Of a stretch of DNA of 64,000 nt, positions 26,528-36,779 are shown piece by piece. Position 1 is the stretch's first letter. The number at the start of each line of letters is the position of its first letter. The position numbers were made by a program, and so were the translations under genes. The notes beneath the pieces were generated by a model. It was not told the origin of the DNA, did not search any database, and saw only the letters and a list, made by a program, of their open reading frames with translations. The DNA lies in contig NZ_LHPC01000025.1 of NCBI RefSeq assembly GCF_001297125.1, forward strand, positions 304,214 to 368,213, in the 5' to 3' direction. The DNA comes from Pseudomonas sp. RIT-PI-q. GTDB taxonomy: Bacteria > Pseudomonadota > Gammaproteobacteria > Pseudomonadales > Pseudomonadaceae.

Positions 26528-26698
26528 GTCTGGCGTTTGTCAGTGTAGGAACTGCTGAAAGGTTTTTTCGTACACGTTTAGTAGCGTTTACGACGGGTGA
26601 TTTTCTGCGGCCAATGGCTTACATGATTGAAGGAATATTAGGGCCTTTGTTTTTTCCCAGAGCGCGCTAGAATGCGCCCCGAACGTGCGGAGAACTGT

Positions 26699-27124
26699 AT
26701 GTGGCAACAGACTCTGATTACCCTGCGGGCGAGGCCCCGGGGCTTTCATCTGGTAACGGACGAGTTACTCGCCGGCCTGCCTGAACTCAAGGCATGTCGG
26801 GTCGGTCTGTTGCATTTGTGGCTGCAGCATACCTCGGCGTCGTTGACCATCAACGAGAACGCCGATCCGGCGGTACGTCGCGACTTCGAACGATTTTTCA
26901 ATCGTCTGATCCCACAAGGAACAGACGGCTATGAGCATAACGACGAAGGCCTGGACGACCTCCCGGCGCACTTCAAGGCCAGCGTACTTGGCTGTCAGCT
27001 CAGTTTGCCGATTTCGGCAGGCCGACTGGCGTTGGGGACCTGGCAAGGCGTTTATCTGGGCGAGCACCGTGATCATGGCGGTGCCCGTAAAGTCCTCGCC
27101 ACCTTGCACGGTGAAGGGGCATAA
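26699..27124 (+). CDS. YjbQ family protein (secondary thiamine-phosphate synthase-like)
   Basis: A 141-residue protein of the UPF0047/YjbQ fold. Conserved stretches are [20 protein letters not shown] and the C-terminal [15 protein letters not shown], including the histidines and glutamates of the proposed active site. A weak thiamine-phosphate synthase activity is known for the E. coli member; the true role is unsettled. The ATG at 26699 (MWQQTLITL, with GCGGAG upstream) is preferred to the open frame from 26672. Confidence 0.88.
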   Translation: MWQQTLITLRARPRGFHLVTDELLAGLPELKACRVGLLHLWLQHTSASLTINENADPAVRRDFERFFNRLIPQGTDGYEHNDEGLDDLPAHFKASVLGCQLSLPISAGRLALGTWQGVYLGEHRDHGGARKVLATLHGEGA

Positions 27125-27226
27125 GCCGCTGGTTACCAGCGGTTGTAGAATTTTTTCCGGCGGCCTTCGACAGACGGCGAAGCTGGGCTATAACTAATCT
27201 GCTTTTCGCAAGTCATGAGGTAGAAC

Positions 27227-27550
27227 ATGAGCGACGATGATCTGGAAAACGACGACCTCGAAGTAGGCGACGACGACGAAACCGAAGAAGGTCTGGAAGC
27301 AGCGGCGGACGACGTCGTTGAAGACGACGGCGGTGAAGCGCCCGTTCCGACCGCCAAAGGCAAAGCCAAGGCAGCGGTATCGGTCGATGAGCTGCCGAGC
27401 GTCGAAGCCAAAAACAAGGAACGTGATGCCTTGGCCAAGGCCATGGAAGAGTTCCTGGCCAAGGGCGGCAAGGTGCAGGAAGTGGAGGCCAATGTGGTCG
27501 CCGATCCGCCCAAGAAGCCTGATAACAAGTACGGCAGCCGGCCTATCTGA
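27227..27550 (+). CDS. sutA: SutA, RNA polymerase-binding regulator
   Basis: A 107-residue protein. The N-terminal third is very acidic and probably disordered. The C-terminal part (VEAKNKERDALAKAMEEFLAKGG, then VVADPPKKPDNKYGSRPI) matches SutA, a Pseudomonas protein that binds RNA polymerase and keeps rRNA and housekeeping transcription going in slow growth. The position close to amtB agrees with the P. aeruginosa order. A terminator follows after 20 bp. Confidence 0.9.
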   Translation: MSDDDLENDDLEVGDDDETEEGLEAAADDVVEDDGGEAPVPTAKGKAKAAVSVDELPSVEAKNKERDALAKAMEEFLAKGGKVQEVEANVVADPPKKPDNKYGSRPI

Positions 27551-27569
27551 GCCCGCTGCTTGCTTGCTG

Positions 27570-27599
27570 AAAAAGCCCGCCGTCGCTGCGGGCTTTTTC
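27570..27599 (+). terminator. Intrinsic terminator of sutA
   Basis: AAAGCCCGC pairs with GCGGGCTTT, followed by T residues. Confidence 0.9.
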
Positions 27600-27634
27600 A
27601 TGGGTGGAATATAAGTCTCGAATCTGCAGTGATC

Positions 27635-27728
27635 CCTGTGGGAGCGGGCTTGCCCGCGATAGGGACGTCATATGCGCAATTGTTGTTGCCTGACACACCG
27701 CTATCGCGGGCAAGCCCGCTCCCACAGG
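27635..27728. repeat. REPIN (inverted REP pair)
   Basis: CCTGTGGGAGCGGGCTTGCC (from 27635) and its inverse (ending 27728) form 26-base arms between sutA and the convergent HAD gene. Confidence 0.9.
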
Positions 27729-27735
27729 ATTTGTG

Positions 27736-28443
27736 TCAGGCCGAAGCAGCGTTCCACCGGGCCAGCAGCGCCGGCAACTCGGTCAGGCTGCGAATCTCGG
27801 CATCCGGGGCCTTGTCGGCTTCCCAGGCTTTGCCCGCCGGGTTGAACCAGATTGCCCGCAACCCCGCCTGCTGCGCACCGGCAATGTCATCACCCGGATG
27901 ATCGCCGACATGCACCGCCGTCGCGGCCGTTGCCCCGCCACGCTGCAACGCTTCGTGAAACAGTCGCGCATCCGGCTTGGCGATGCCGATGTCTTCGGCG
28001 CACAGCGCAAACTTGAAGTAATCCGCCAGCCCTAAACGGCGCACATCGGCGTTGCCGTTGGTGACCACGCCCAAGGCGTAATGCTTGGCCAACGTCTCCA
28101 GCGTCGGTTCGACTTCAGGGAACACCTCGATCTGATGGCGAGCATGCAGGAACACTTCAAAACTCTTGTCGGCCAGGTCCGAAGCCTGGCCGTGGTCGTA
28201 ACCGGCCTCTTCCAGCGCATGGAACAGCACTTTGCGGCGCAAGGCACTGATGCGGTGCTTGAGGTTCGGTTCGCTGCTGAGGATTCGTTCACGAATGGCC
28301 CACAAGTGCTCCACCGGCACGGCACCGAGGTTTGGCGCGTGCTCGGTCAGCCATTCACGCAATATGGCTTCGGCGCTGACGATCACCGGAGCGGTGTCCC
28401 ACAGGGTGTCGTCGAGGTCGAAGGTGATCAATTGAAGCGTCAT
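27736..28443 (-). CDS. HAD superfamily hydrolase
   Basis: A 235-residue cytoplasmic hydrolase. Motif I is [10 protein letters not shown] (residues 8-17, with nucleophile D10 and D12). Motif II is VVTNGNAD, motif III the lysine in [10 protein letters not shown], and motif [14 protein letters not shown]. The family dephosphorylates small metabolites; YigB-like proteins (FMN phosphatase) are the closest type by pattern. Its ATG overlaps the stop of xerC by 4 bp, so it closes the lptM-lysA-dapF-DUF484-xerC operon. Confidence 0.88.
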   Translation of the reverse strand: MTLQLITFDLDDTLWDTAPVIVSAEAILREWLTEHAPNLGAVPVEHLWAIRERILSSEPNLKHRISALRRKVLFHALEEAGYDHGQASDLADKSFEVFLHARHQIEVFPEVEPTLETLAKHYALGVVTNGNADVRRLGLADYFKFALCAEDIGIAKPDARLFHEALQRGGATAATAVHVGDHPGDDIAGAQQAGLRAIWFNPAGKAWEADKAPDAEIRSLTELPALLARWNAASA

Positions 28444-29339
28444 GAATCATCGCCCTTTATGCGTTTGGCCCGTGGATGGGCGCTGTCGTACACCGTGGCC
28501 AGGTGCTGGAAGTCCAGGTGGGTGTAGATCTGGGTGGTCGTGATGTTCGAGTGGCCTAGCAGTTCTTGTACCCCTCGCAGGTCTTGGGAAGACTCCAACA
28601 AATGGCTTGCGAAGGAGTGCCGCAACATGTGCGGGTATAGGTTTTGCCCCAGTTCACGCGCTCCCGCCGCTTTGACTCGTAGCTGGATTGAGCGTGGGCC
28701 AAGGCGCCGGCCTTGCTGGCTGATAAATACCGCATCGTCTGCCGGGTTGGCCATGGCGCGGAATGGCAGCCAAAGCTCCAGAGCTTCGCGCGCCTTTCTG
28801 CCCACCGGCAGCAGGCGAGTCTTGCTGCCCTTGCCGAGCACCTGAACCATGCCGTCAGCCAGGTCCAGATGATCGAGATTGAGCCCGGTCAGCTCCGACA
28901 AGCGCAAACCCGATGAGTAGAACAGCTCCAGGATCGCCTGGTCCCGACGGGCCAGGAAATCATCCTCCACCGCGCCTTCAAACAATTGAAGAGCGCGGTC
29001 GGTGTCGATGACTTTCGGCAGCTGACGTTTGTCCTTGGGCGTCGCCAGACCGCTCGCAGGATCGTGTTCGCATAAGCCTTCGCGGTTCAGGTAGCGATAG
29101 AGCCCACGCACCGCCGATAGCAATCGCGCCAGGCTACGGGAGGATTGACCCTTGCCATGCAGGTGGATGATCAGGCCACGCATTCGCTGAGTGTCTAGCG
29201 CAGCCCAGCTGCCGATGTTCTGTTTAACGCACCAGCCCAGCACTTTGTCGAGGTCGCGGCGGTAGTGGTAAAGCGTATGGGGCGACACCTGCCGCTCACT
29301 GCGCAGGTGTTCGCAGTAAGCGTCCAGTTGCCGTTCCAC
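28440..29339 (-). CDS. xerC: Tyrosine recombinase XerC
   Basis: A 299-residue tyrosine recombinase that, with XerD, resolves chromosome dimers at dif. The N-terminal SAM-like core-binding domain is at about 1-90. The catalytic residues are visible: R in [12 protein letters not shown] in GKGSKTR, H-x2-R in [14 protein letters not shown] in [11 protein letters not shown], and the nucleophile Y in QIYTHLDFQ. It lies 2 bp after the DUF484 gene and overlaps the HAD gene, in the same order as in other Pseudomonas. Confidence 0.95.
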   Translation of the reverse strand: MERQLDAYCEHLRSERQVSPHTLYHYRRDLDKVLGWCVKQNIGSWAALDTQRMRGLIIHLHGKGQSSRSLARLLSAVRGLYRYLNREGLCEHDPASGLATPKDKRQLPKVIDTDRALQLFEGAVEDDFLARRDQAILELFYSSGLRLSELTGLNLDHLDLADGMVQVLGKGSKTRLLPVGRKAREALELWLPFRAMANPADDAVFISQQGRRLGPRSIQLRVKAAGARELGQNLYPHMLRHSFASHLLESSQDLRGVQELLGHSNITTTQIYTHLDFQHLATVYDSAHPRAKRIKGDDS

Positions 29340-29341
29340 GA

Positions 29342-30067
29342 TCAGCGTACCGAGCGCAGAGAGTTGTTGACCCGTGGCAGCACGCGGCCCATGACTTCGG
29401 CGATGTAGCTGAGGAACAGCGTGCCCACCGAACTCTTGTAGTGCTGCGGATCGCGGCTGGCGATGGCCAGCACGCCGTGGATGCCCTGGTAGCTGATGGC
29501 GACGACGGCGGTGGAGCCGATCTGCTTGCGTTGTTCTTCGCCGAACAGGAAGTCCAGTTCGTGTTCACGCAGGCTGCCGCTGACGCTTTTGTCTTCCGAG
29601 AGCAAGCCGCCAATGGCCGTTTGCGCGTCGGCGTGGGTCACCCAGCGGCCGACCGGCATCGGGTTGTCACCCAGCAGGATCAGGCTGACAAAGGGCACCT
29701 GGAAGTCTTGGCGCAGGCTGTCTTCGACGCTGATCACCACGTCTTCCAGGCTGCTGGCGTCCATCAACGCGAGAATCAGGCGGCGGGTCTTGTCGAACAG
29801 CCGGTCGTTGTCGCGGGCCACGTCCATCAGGTGCGAGAGACGATGACGCAACTCGATGTTGCGGTCACGCAGGATGGTCATCTGCCGTTCGACCAGCGAA
29901 ATGGTGTCGCCGCGCTGGTGCGGAATGCGCAAGGCCGGGAGCAGTTCTTCGTGCTCGACGAAGAAATCCGGATGAGCCTCCAGGTACGCGGCAATCGCCG
30001 CCGCCTCAAGGCTTTCGGAAGGGGATTCGTCGGGCTGTAGGGCGGGGACCTGAGGCTTATCTTTCAT
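29342..30067 (-). CDS. DUF484 family protein (GAF-like)
   Basis: A 241-residue protein of the DUF484 family always found between dapF and xerC. An N-terminal helical part ([28 protein letters not shown]) precedes a GAF-like domain. The start [10 protein letters not shown] at 30067 is chosen; the frame is open to 30103, where a repeated MKDK offers a weaker start. The function is unknown; the position suggests a link to chromosome dimer resolution or cell-wall precursor supply, but only by context. Confidence 0.9.
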   Translation of the reverse strand: MKDKPQVPALQPDESPSESLEAAAIAAYLEAHPDFFVEHEELLPALRIPHQRGDTISLVERQMTILRDRNIELRHRLSHLMDVARDNDRLFDKTRRLILALMDASSLEDVVISVEDSLRQDFQVPFVSLILLGDNPMPVGRWVTHADAQTAIGGLLSEDKSVSGSLREHELDFLFGEEQRKQIGSTAVVAISYQGIHGVLAIASRDPQHYKSSVGTLFLSYIAEVMGRVLPRVNNSLRSVR

Positions 30068-30080
30068 GGATTTGACTCTC

Positions 30081-30911
30081 TCAAAGACGCACTTGTCCTT
30101 CATATACGCGTACTGCCGGGCCGGTCATCATGACCGGTTGGCCTGGGCCTGCCCATTCAATGGACAAGCGCCCGCCAGGCAGGTCGATCAATAGTGGCGA
30201 ATCCATCCACCCCTGGCTGATCGCGGCCACTGCTGCAGCGCAGGCGCCGGTTCCGCAGGCCTGGGTTTCCCCGGCACCGCGTTCCCAGACGCGCAACTGC
30301 GCGCGGTTTCGGTCGATGACCTGGAGAAAACCGACATTGACCCGCGCCGGAAAGCGCGGGTGATGTTCGATTTTCGGCCCGAGTTCATGCACCGGTGCAT
30401 TGTTGATGTCACTGACCCGCAGCACGGCATGGGGGTTGCCCATGGACACGGCGGCCAGCTCGATCGGGGTGCCGTCGACGTCAATCTGATAGCTCTTGGC
30501 CTGTTCCGGCGCGTCGAATGGAATGTCGGCCGGCACCAGGCGCGGCGCGCCCATGTTCACACCAATCTGGCCGTCGCTGCGGATATCCAGCTCGATAATG
30601 CCACTTTTGGTTTCGACGCGAATCTGCCGTTTTGCGGTCAGGCGCTTGTCGAGCACGAAGCGGGCGAAACAGCGCGCACCGTTGCCGCACTGTTCCACTT
30701 CAGAGCCGTCGGAGTTGAAGATCCGATAACGGAAATCCACGTCCGGATTACTCGGTGCTTCAACGATCAGCAACTGGTCGAAACCGATGCCGGTGTGCCG
30801 ATCGCCCCATTGCTTGGCGTGTTTGGGCAGGATATGCGCGTGCTGGCTGACCAGGTCGAGGACCATGAAGTCATTGCCCAGGCCGTGCATCTTGGTAAAA
30901 CGCAGCAGCAT
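30081..30911 (-). CDS. dapF: Diaminopimelate epimerase
   Basis: A 276-residue enzyme that converts LL- to meso-diaminopimelate for lysine and peptidoglycan. The two catalytic cysteines occur in [13 protein letters not shown] and [14 protein letters not shown]. The start [15 protein letters not shown] at 30911 is the family N-terminus; the open frame to 30944 is rejected. It lies 4 bp downstream of lysA. Confidence 0.96.
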   Translation of the reverse strand: MLLRFTKMHGLGNDFMVLDLVSQHAHILPKHAKQWGDRHTGIGFDQLLIVEAPSNPDVDFRYRIFNSDGSEVEQCGNGARCFARFVLDKRLTAKRQIRVETKSGIIELDIRSDGQIGVNMGAPRLVPADIPFDAPEQAKSYQIDVDGTPIELAAVSMGNPHAVLRVSDINNAPVHELGPKIEHHPRFPARVNVGFLQVIDRNRAQLRVWERGAGETQACGTGACAAAVAAISQGWMDSPLLIDLPGGRLSIEWAGPGQPVMMTGPAVRVYEGQVRL

Positions 30912-30915
30912 GGTT

Positions 30916-32163
30916 TTACTCCGGCAGCAGGCTTTCGCCAGCAAACAACTCGGCTACCGTCTCACGGCGACGCACTTCAATTGCTTGATCACCGTCCACC
31001 AACACTTCAGCGGCGCGGCCGCGGGTGTTGTAGTTGGAACTCATGACAAACCCATAGGCACCGGCCGAATGCACGGCCAGCAGGTCGCCTTCTTCCAGGG
31101 CCAGCTCACGGTCCTTGGCCAGGAAGTCGCCGGTCTCGCAGATCGGCCCGACGATGTCGTAGGCACGAGCGGCGGCAGTGCGCGGGCGCACGGCGGTGAC
31201 GTCCATCCAGGCTTGATACAGCGCCGGGCGGATCAGGTCGTTCATGGCCGCGTCGACGATGGCGAAGTCTTTGTGCTCGGTGTGCTTGAGGTACTCGACC
31301 TGAGTCAGCAGCACGCCGGCGTTGGCGACGATGAAACGGCCCGGCTCGAACACCAAGGCCAGGTCGCGACCGTCGAGACGCTCGCGCACGGCTTTGATGT
31401 AGTCGGCAGCCAACGGCGGCTCTTCATCGCGATAACGCACGCCCAAGCCGCCACCGAGATCGATGTGGCGCAGGTAGATGCCGCAATCGCCGAGGCGGTC
31501 GACCAGGCCCAGCAGGCGATCGAGCGCGTCGATGAACGGCGGCAGGGTGGTCAGTTGCGAGCCGATGTGGCAATCGACACCGACCACTTCCAGGTTAGGC
31601 AGTTGGGCGGCGCGGATGTACACGTCTTCGGCGTCGGCAATGGCGATGCCGAACTTGTTCTCTTTGAGACCGGTGGAAATGTACGGATGGGTCCCGGCAT
31701 CGACGTCCGGATTCACGCGCAGCGAGATCGGCGCGCGAACGCCCAGCTCGGCGGCGACAACCTGCAGGCGCTCCAGCTCGTCGGTGGATTCGACGTTGAA
31801 GCAATGCACGCCGACTTCCAGGGCGCGACGCATGTCGTCACGGGTCTTGCCGACACCGGAGAAGACGATCTTGTCGGCGCTGCCGCCAGCGGCCAGTACG
31901 CGTTCCAGCTCGCCACGGGAGACGATGTCAAAACCGGCGCCGAGACGCGCCAGGACATTCAGTACACCCAGGTTGGAGTTGGCCTTGACTGCAAAGCAGA
32001 CCAGGTGTGGCATGCCGGCCAGCGCATCGGCGTAAGCCAGGTACTGGGCTTCGATGTGCGCGCGGGAGTAGACGTAGGTCGGTGTACCAAAGCGCTCGGC
32101 GATGGCGGACAGGGCAACACCTTCCGCGAACAGCTCACCGTCACGGTAGTTAAAAGCGTCCAT
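30916..32163 (-). CDS. lysA: Diaminopimelate decarboxylase
   Basis: A 415-residue PLP enzyme catalysing the last step of lysine synthesis, from meso-diaminopimelate to L-lysine. The PLP lysine is in CFAVKANSN (about residue 57). Substrate and cofactor motifs include [30 protein letters not shown] and [11 protein letters not shown]. The length is normal. It lies 9 bp after the small lipoprotein gene and 4 bp before dapF. Confidence 0.96.
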   Translation of the reverse strand: MDAFNYRDGELFAEGVALSAIAERFGTPTYVYSRAHIEAQYLAYADALAGMPHLVCFAVKANSNLGVLNVLARLGAGFDIVSRGELERVLAAGGSADKIVFSGVGKTRDDMRRALEVGVHCFNVESTDELERLQVVAAELGVRAPISLRVNPDVDAGTHPYISTGLKENKFGIAIADAEDVYIRAAQLPNLEVVGVDCHIGSQLTTLPPFIDALDRLLGLVDRLGDCGIYLRHIDLGGGLGVRYRDEEPPLAADYIKAVRERLDGRDLALVFEPGRFIVANAGVLLTQVEYLKHTEHKDFAIVDAAMNDLIRPALYQAWMDVTAVRPRTAAARAYDIVGPICETGDFLAKDRELALEEGDLLAVHSAGAYGFVMSSNYNTRGRAAEVLVDGDQAIEVRRRETVAELFAGESLLPE

Positions 32164-32172
32164 GGTTTTCCC

Positions 32173-32346
32173 TTATTGGTAGACGTCGTGCTTGTGTGCT
32201 TTGGACGGTTGCTTTTGCGAGGACTGGGCCTGCTCCGCAGGATCCTGGTTCTCGTCAGGCAGGTACAGCGGGCCTTTTTGACCACAGGCCGACACAAGGC
32301 AGGCAACCGCGACGGCCGCAGCAAGGGAAGAGATCAGGCGCTTCAT
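32173..32346 (-). CDS. lptM: Small lipoprotein LptM (YifL type)
   Basis: A 57-residue lipoprotein. The signal peptide MKRLISSLAAAVAVACLVSA ends in the lipobox VSAC (Cys21), followed by the family sequence GQKGPLYLP. LptM helps mature the LptD-LptE translocon in the outer membrane. It lies directly upstream of lysA in the same operon, as in many proteobacteria (lppL in P. aeruginosa). The length is normal for the family. Confidence 0.92.
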   Translation of the reverse strand: MKRLISSLAAAVAVACLVSACGQKGPLYLPDENQDPAEQAQSSQKQPSKAHKHDVYQ

Positions 32347-32467
32347 GGCGAAATCCTTGAAAATGCGTTAATTGCGCCGGAGTATACCGGCCACCCGGCA
32401 GCTTGCCTATGTAACGGAGCTCCCGTCCGGCGGGGCTTGGACTGATGCAGGCGGGCCATACACAATA

Positions 32468-32561
32468 CCTGTGGGAGCGGGCTTGCCCGCGAAGACGGAG
32501 TATCAGTCAACAATTATCTTGAATGTGCCGGCCTCTTCGCGGGCAAGCCCGCTCCCACAGG
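32468..32561. repeat. REPIN (inverted REP pair)
   Basis: Perfect 28-base arms, 32468-32495 and 32534-32561, of the CCTGTGGGAGCGGGCTTG type. They fill the middle of the 330-base gap 32347-32676 between the divergent lptM and cyaY. The rest of that gap must hold both promoters, but I see no clear boxes. Confidence 0.9.
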
Positions 32562-32676
32562 TCGGGTGTTTAACCTGGCAGTATCGACCCCTTGGTCGTT
32601 ATCCTTTGCAATCACCGGGGCTCGCCCGTATCTTGCGGCGCTTGAGCGTGAGTAGACACTTTTTGAGGTTGCCGTA

Positions 32677-33009
32677 ATGAGTTTGACCGAAGCCCGTTTC
32701 CACGATCTGGTCGATGCCACCCAGCAGACGCTGGAGGATATTTTCGATGAGAGTGACCTGGATATCGATCTTGAGAGCTCGGCCGGTGTGCTCACCGTCA
32801 AGTTCGAAAACGGCAGCCAGTTGATCTTCAGCCGTCAGGAACCCTTGCGTCAGCTGTGGCTGGCGGCCGTGTCCGGTGGTTTCCACTTCGATTACGACGA
32901 AGAGAGCGAGCGCTGGATGTGCGACAAGAGCGAAGAGCAGTTGGGCGAGATGCTTGAGCGTATCGTCAAGCAGCAAGCGGGCGCTGATTTCGATTTCGAA
33001 GGCCTGTGA
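32677..33009 (+). CDS. cyaY: Frataxin-like iron-sulfur protein CyaY
   Basis: A 110-residue frataxin homologue that binds iron and modulates the IscS cysteine desulfurase in Fe-S cluster assembly. The acidic first helix (DLVDATQQTLEDIFDESDLDID) provides iron-binding residues, and the beta-sheet shows SQLIFSRQEPLRQLWLAA as in the family. It is cotranscribed with the DUF1289 gene 4 bp downstream. Confidence 0.94.
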   Translation: MSLTEARFHDLVDATQQTLEDIFDESDLDIDLESSAGVLTVKFENGSQLIFSRQEPLRQLWLAAVSGGFHFDYDEESERWMCDKSEEQLGEMLERIVKQQAGADFDFEGL

Positions 33010-33013
33010 GATC

Positions 33014-33232
33014 GTGACCCAGCCTGCGCCCGCTCGCCCGCCCAAGCCGCTCTACAGTAACGTCAGCCCGGCGGTGCCTTCGCCGTGCAGCGGCGTGTGT
33101 CGGCTGGATGAGCAAAAGGTCTGCCTCGGGTGTTTTCGCCATGTCGAAGGCATCCGTGAATGGCGCTCGGCGGACGACGAGCGCCGCCGGGTCATCTGCG
33201 CCGAGGCAGCTCAACGCAAGCATAACGGTTGA
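33014..33232 (+). CDS. DUF1289 family small Cys-rich protein
   Basis: A 72-residue protein starting at GTG (33014), right after the cyaY stop. It carries the DUF1289 pattern PSPCSGVCRLDEQKVCLGCFR, with four cysteines in two pairs that probably bind metal, followed by EGIREWRSADDERRRV. Function unknown. The next stretch holds REP repeats. Confidence 0.85.
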   Translation: MTQPAPARPPKPLYSNVSPAVPSPCSGVCRLDEQKVCLGCFRHVEGIREWRSADDERRRVICAEAAQRKHNG

Positions 33233-33240
33233 CCCAACCT

Positions 33241-33357
33241 CCTGTAGGAGCGAGCTTGCTCGCGAAGAACTTGAATGCACCGCGTTCATCAGGCAGCCCT
33301 CGTCATCGTTAGCCCCCTTCGTCGGAACGCCGCCCGGAGACAAGCTCGCTCCTACAG
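33241..33357. repeat. REP pair, diverged type
   Basis: CCTGTAGGAGCGAGCTTGCT (from 33241) and its inverse CAAGCTCGCTCCTACAG (33341-33357) flank an unrelated 70-base centre. Confidence 0.8.
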
Positions 33358-33427
33358 AAGCGGTGGCGATTGCAGGCTGTCCGGTGCTCACTTGTATATT
33401 TATTGAGCTGTGATAGTGTCCGGGTAC

Positions 33428-33487
33428 GCCTCAACTCATCGAGGCTCGTGAAAACCCCGCCTTTTTCTGGCGGGGTTTTGCTTTTTT
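33428..33487 (+). terminator. Intrinsic terminator in the rnk leader
   Basis: AAAACCCCGCC and GGCGGGGTTTT form a strong stem, followed by a T-run to 33487. A second hairpin (GCCTC 33428-33432 with GAGGC 33441-33445) precedes it. The T-run ends only 29 bases before rnk, too short for a separate promoter, so rnk transcripts probably pass through it. Confidence 0.75.
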
Positions 33488-33516
33488 CGTGCAGAAGAAA
33501 GGAGTCTGCCCTGATC

Positions 33517-33927
33517 ATGACCGCACCTTCCATCACCCTTACCCGTCTGGACGTGCAACGTCTGGAGCGCCTGATCGACAGCCTGGATGACACGCTGCCG
33601 GGCGTTATCGCGCTGCAAACCGAACTGGACCGCGCCGATACGCTGGTCAGTCACGAAGAAGTGCCCGCCGATGTCGTGACCATGAACTCCCGTGTACATT
33701 GCCGTGAAGAAATCAGTGGCAAGGACTATCACCTGACGCTGGTTTATCCCAAGGACGCCAACGCCGACGAAGGCAAGATTTCCATTCTGGCGCCTGTGGG
33801 CAGCGCATTGCTCGGCCTGAAAGTTGGCCAGCACATCGACTGGCCGGCACCGGGCGGCAAGACGCTGAAACTGACCCTGCTGGAAGTTGAATCGCAGCCA
33901 GCCGAGGGCGGCCACTTTCCGGAATAA
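33517..33927 (+). CDS. rnk: Nucleoside diphosphate kinase regulator Rnk
   Basis: A 136-residue protein of the Rnk/GreA-C family, related to the C-terminal domain of transcript-cleavage factors, and able to bind RNA polymerase. Family stretches are VTMNSRVHCREEISGKDYHLTLVYP and ILAPVGSALLGLKVGQHIDW. The start MTAPSITLTRLD at 33517 with AAAGGAG upstream is preferred to the long open frame from 33370. A terminator hairpin lies in its leader. Confidence 0.92.
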   Translation: MTAPSITLTRLDVQRLERLIDSLDDTLPGVIALQTELDRADTLVSHEEVPADVVTMNSRVHCREEISGKDYHLTLVYPKDANADEGKISILAPVGSALLGLKVGQHIDWPAPGGKTLKLTLLEVESQPAEGGHFPE

Positions 33928-33932
33928 ACCCG

Positions 33933-36779
33933 TCAGACCTGCTCGAGCGCCTCATTCAACGCGCGCTCCAGGTCAGCCTTGTAGCGCAGATAGATATTGC
34001 TTGAACTCTGACCATCACCGAGCAGGCCCGACAGATCCAGGTCGGTGATGTAGCAGCGGTAGCGTTCGGTCTCGCGGCGCTGCCCGACGATTTCCCGGGC
34101 GACCGCGCTGAACAGTTGCTCGCCATGCTCCAGCTCTGAAAACTCCCGCTGATTGCAATACAACGTGACCTGCACCTCGCCCGGCGCGGCTTTGCCGACG
34201 ATTGCCTGCACGTCGTAGAACGGTTTGTTGACCGGGGTTTGCGGCGCCGGCCTGGCTTCGACCCGGCGCGCTCGGCCGGGGCCTGATGGCAGCAGTTGGC
34301 AGTACAAGGTTTCCAGGCTCATGGGCTGGGTTGCGTCCATCGGCAGCAAGGCGTCGCGCCGGTACTGGATCGATTGCAGGAAACGTTGCAACGGCACCAG
34401 CAGGCTTTGTTCGTCATGCCAGGGCAAGCGCTGCTGCCACAGGGCGTTGAATTCATCGAGCACGTACAGATCGGCCTGGTCTTCGTTGATTCGGTAAAAC
34501 ACCTGAATACAGTCAGGCTGACCCATGGGCAGGAGCAGTGCCAGGTCGTGATCTTCCAGTGCCATCGGGTCCAGATGCAGCGGGCTGTAGCTTGCGAGTT
34601 CTTCGCCCAGGTAATCGACCAGCGCCGGCAGTGTGGCGAGAGCGACGTGGTTGACCTGGCCGGGCACCAGCTCCAGCACGTGGTAATGCTGCTGGACCTG
34701 GATCAGGTAGCGATGATTGAGTTTGCTCAGCAACAGGTTCTGCGCGGTGTCGAGGATTTCTTCGACCCGTCGGGCAATGAACTGCGCGCGGTTGTGGCAG
34801 AAGCAACGGACTCGCAACTTTGGTTGCTGTAGCCCGCCGGGCAGCCCGTTGAGGTAATCGCGCAGGCAGTCGAGCAGCGCGTGGGGCCCGTCGAAGCGGT
34901 TGACCAGCACCTCGTTCCAGCTATTGAGCGTGACCTGGTCCAGGGTCAGCACCAGGTTTTCCCTGACGCCTGCGTAACTCAGGGAGTCGGTGCGCTCGGT
35001 GGTCATCAGGATGTTCAGGTCGCGATGATGTTTGAGCGGATCGACGCCGACATTCACCAGAATCAGCACTTCGCTCGGCACGCTGGCGCGCAACAGCGGC
35101 TCTTCGGCGACGGTCGTCAGGGGCAGGGCGATGCTTTGTTGCAGGCTGCCGAGCAGGTTGAACAGTTCGAACTCGCTCAGGTCGCTGCTGCCAGGATGCA
35201 AGGCCAGGCGAGTGCTGCTGTCGATCACGCCGTTGCGGTGGCACCAGGTCAGCAGTTCGAGCAATTGGCGGCTGCGCTTGATCGGCGCGAAATGCTCCCA
35301 CTCGTGGGCGGTCAGGCTGCCGTTATACAAACCCCATTGGGTTTGCCCCGATTCCTTTTTGTTCGGCGCCTGCACCAGGGTCAGTGTGTCTTCGGCCAGG
35401 TCCGGGGCAATGCCCGGATTGATGAATTCGATCTTGTCTGCCTTGCGCTCGAAGGCCGCGTAAAGCCGTCGGCCCAGCACGTTGAGGTCGCGTTTGTTGA
35501 TCAGGCTGACCGTCTGTTCGTGGCGGGCAAACTGGGTCAGGAAGCGGTAGCTGTAATTCAATTCGTTGACCAGGGCTCGGCGTTCAGAGCTGACCTGGCG
35601 GACTTTCCACTGGCTGCGGCTATCGAGCAGGGCCAATTGGCGATGATCCCAGCGCCATTCGCGGGCCAGACGCTCAAGCAGCGAGCGCTGCCAGCTCTGG
35701 GTGCGACTGCCGCTGCCGGTGAGTTTGCGATTGACCTTCAGGTACAGCGCCCGACGTACCAGTTCCAGGCGTTCCGGCTCACCACGGCCGAGGAGGTATT
35801 CCTCGATGCGCCGGTAGACCACGACGTACGGGTCCAGCTCATCAAGGTCCAGTTGATTGGCGAATACGGCTTGCTTGAACCGCAGGCTCAGGCAATGGAC
35901 CTTGGGGTGTTCGCTGGCGTAGACCTCGGTCAACAGCAGCTTGAGCACCGATTTGTACGGCGACTCGATGCCCTTGAACAACTGCCAGAGCCCGGCGCCA
36001 ATGAATTCGCCGGGCGGAATGAACGCCAGATGCCCCAGGTCCAGGGTTTCGTCTGCACGAATGAAACGCTTGGACAGCAATGTGTGGGTGTAACGGTCGT
36101 AAGCCGATTCTTCGTAAACCGGCACCAGCCACCAGATCGGCGTGCGCCCGGCCAGCCAGATCGCGGTGCGGTAAAACTCATCCAGCAGCAGATAGTGCTG
36201 GGTGGTGCCGCAGTCTTCGGAACTCAGTTGATTGTCACGCTCGCCCAGTACAAAGCGCGCCGGGTCGATCAGGAAGAAATGCGCCTCGGCGCCCTGGCTG
36301 GCGGCCCAGACTTCAAGCAACTGGCACTTTTTGCGCAGCTCGATGAGCTCGCTTTCGCTCAAGTCCGGTGCGTGACACACCCACACGTCCATGTCGCTCT
36401 GGTCGGCCTGAGCCAGTGTGCCGAGGCTGCCCATCAGGAACAGGCCGTGAATGGGGCGCGGCGGATTGTTGCTGTGGCGGGGCTTATAGGAAAACGAACG
36501 GGTCAGGCGTTGGGCTTCGGCGAGGGTGTTGCTGTCCGGCTCGTAGTTCGACAGCCCGGCCGGCGTGCTGCCCGACACGTAGCCCGGCAACAGCGGATGA
36601 TTGACGTGGAAGAACAACGGCAGCAGGGTCAACACCCCTTGCTGGCGGGTCGACAGCCCTTCCATGGCACGCGCCATGCGACCTTCGTTGAGCTTCAGAA
36701 ATCGTGCGCGCAGTTGGCTGAGCACCTTGCGGTCGATTCCCTCGTCCAGGTCGGGTCGGATTTCGTGGGTGCGGGTCAT
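33933..36779 (-). CDS. cyaA: Class I adenylate cyclase
   Basis: A 948-residue cytoplasmic enzyme that makes cAMP from ATP for Vfr/CRP-type control. The N-terminal catalytic part carries the nucleotidyltransferase-type GSLGTLAQADQSDMDVWVC (about 112-130, with the paired aspartates), WWLVPVYEE and the family opening. The C-terminal regulatory half is present, and the length is as expected for enterobacterial/Pseudomonas class I cyclases. It converges with rnk, the stops lying 5 bp apart. Confidence 0.94.
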   Translation of the reverse strand: MTRTHEIRPDLDEGIDRKVLSQLRARFLKLNEGRMARAMEGLSTRQQGVLTLLPLFFHVNHPLLPGYVSGSTPAGLSNYEPDSNTLAEAQRLTRSFSYKPRHSNNPPRPIHGLFLMGSLGTLAQADQSDMDVWVCHAPDLSESELIELRKKCQLLEVWAASQGAEAHFFLIDPARFVLGERDNQLSSEDCGTTQHYLLLDEFYRTAIWLAGRTPIWWLVPVYEESAYDRYTHTLLSKRFIRADETLDLGHLAFIPPGEFIGAGLWQLFKGIESPYKSVLKLLLTEVYASEHPKVHCLSLRFKQAVFANQLDLDELDPYVVVYRRIEEYLLGRGEPERLELVRRALYLKVNRKLTGSGSRTQSWQRSLLERLAREWRWDHRQLALLDSRSQWKVRQVSSERRALVNELNYSYRFLTQFARHEQTVSLINKRDLNVLGRRLYAAFERKADKIEFINPGIAPDLAEDTLTLVQAPNKKESGQTQWGLYNGSLTAHEWEHFAPIKRSRQLLELLTWCHRNGVIDSSTRLALHPGSSDLSEFELFNLLGSLQQSIALPLTTVAEEPLLRASVPSEVLILVNVGVDPLKHHRDLNILMTTERTDSLSYAGVRENLVLTLDQVTLNSWNEVLVNRFDGPHALLDCLRDYLNGLPGGLQQPKLRVRCFCHNRAQFIARRVEEILDTAQNLLLSKLNHRYLIQVQQHYHVLELVPGQVNHVALATLPALVDYLGEELASYSPLHLDPMALEDHDLALLLPMGQPDCIQVFYRINEDQADLYVLDEFNALWQQRLPWHDEQSLLVPLQRFLQSIQYRRDALLPMDATQPMSLETLYCQLLPSGPGRARRVEARPAPQTPVNKPFYDVQAIVGKAAPGEVQVTLYCNQREFSELEHGEQLFSAVAREIVGQRRETERYRCYITDLDLSGLLGDGQSSSNIYLRYKADLERALNEALEQV

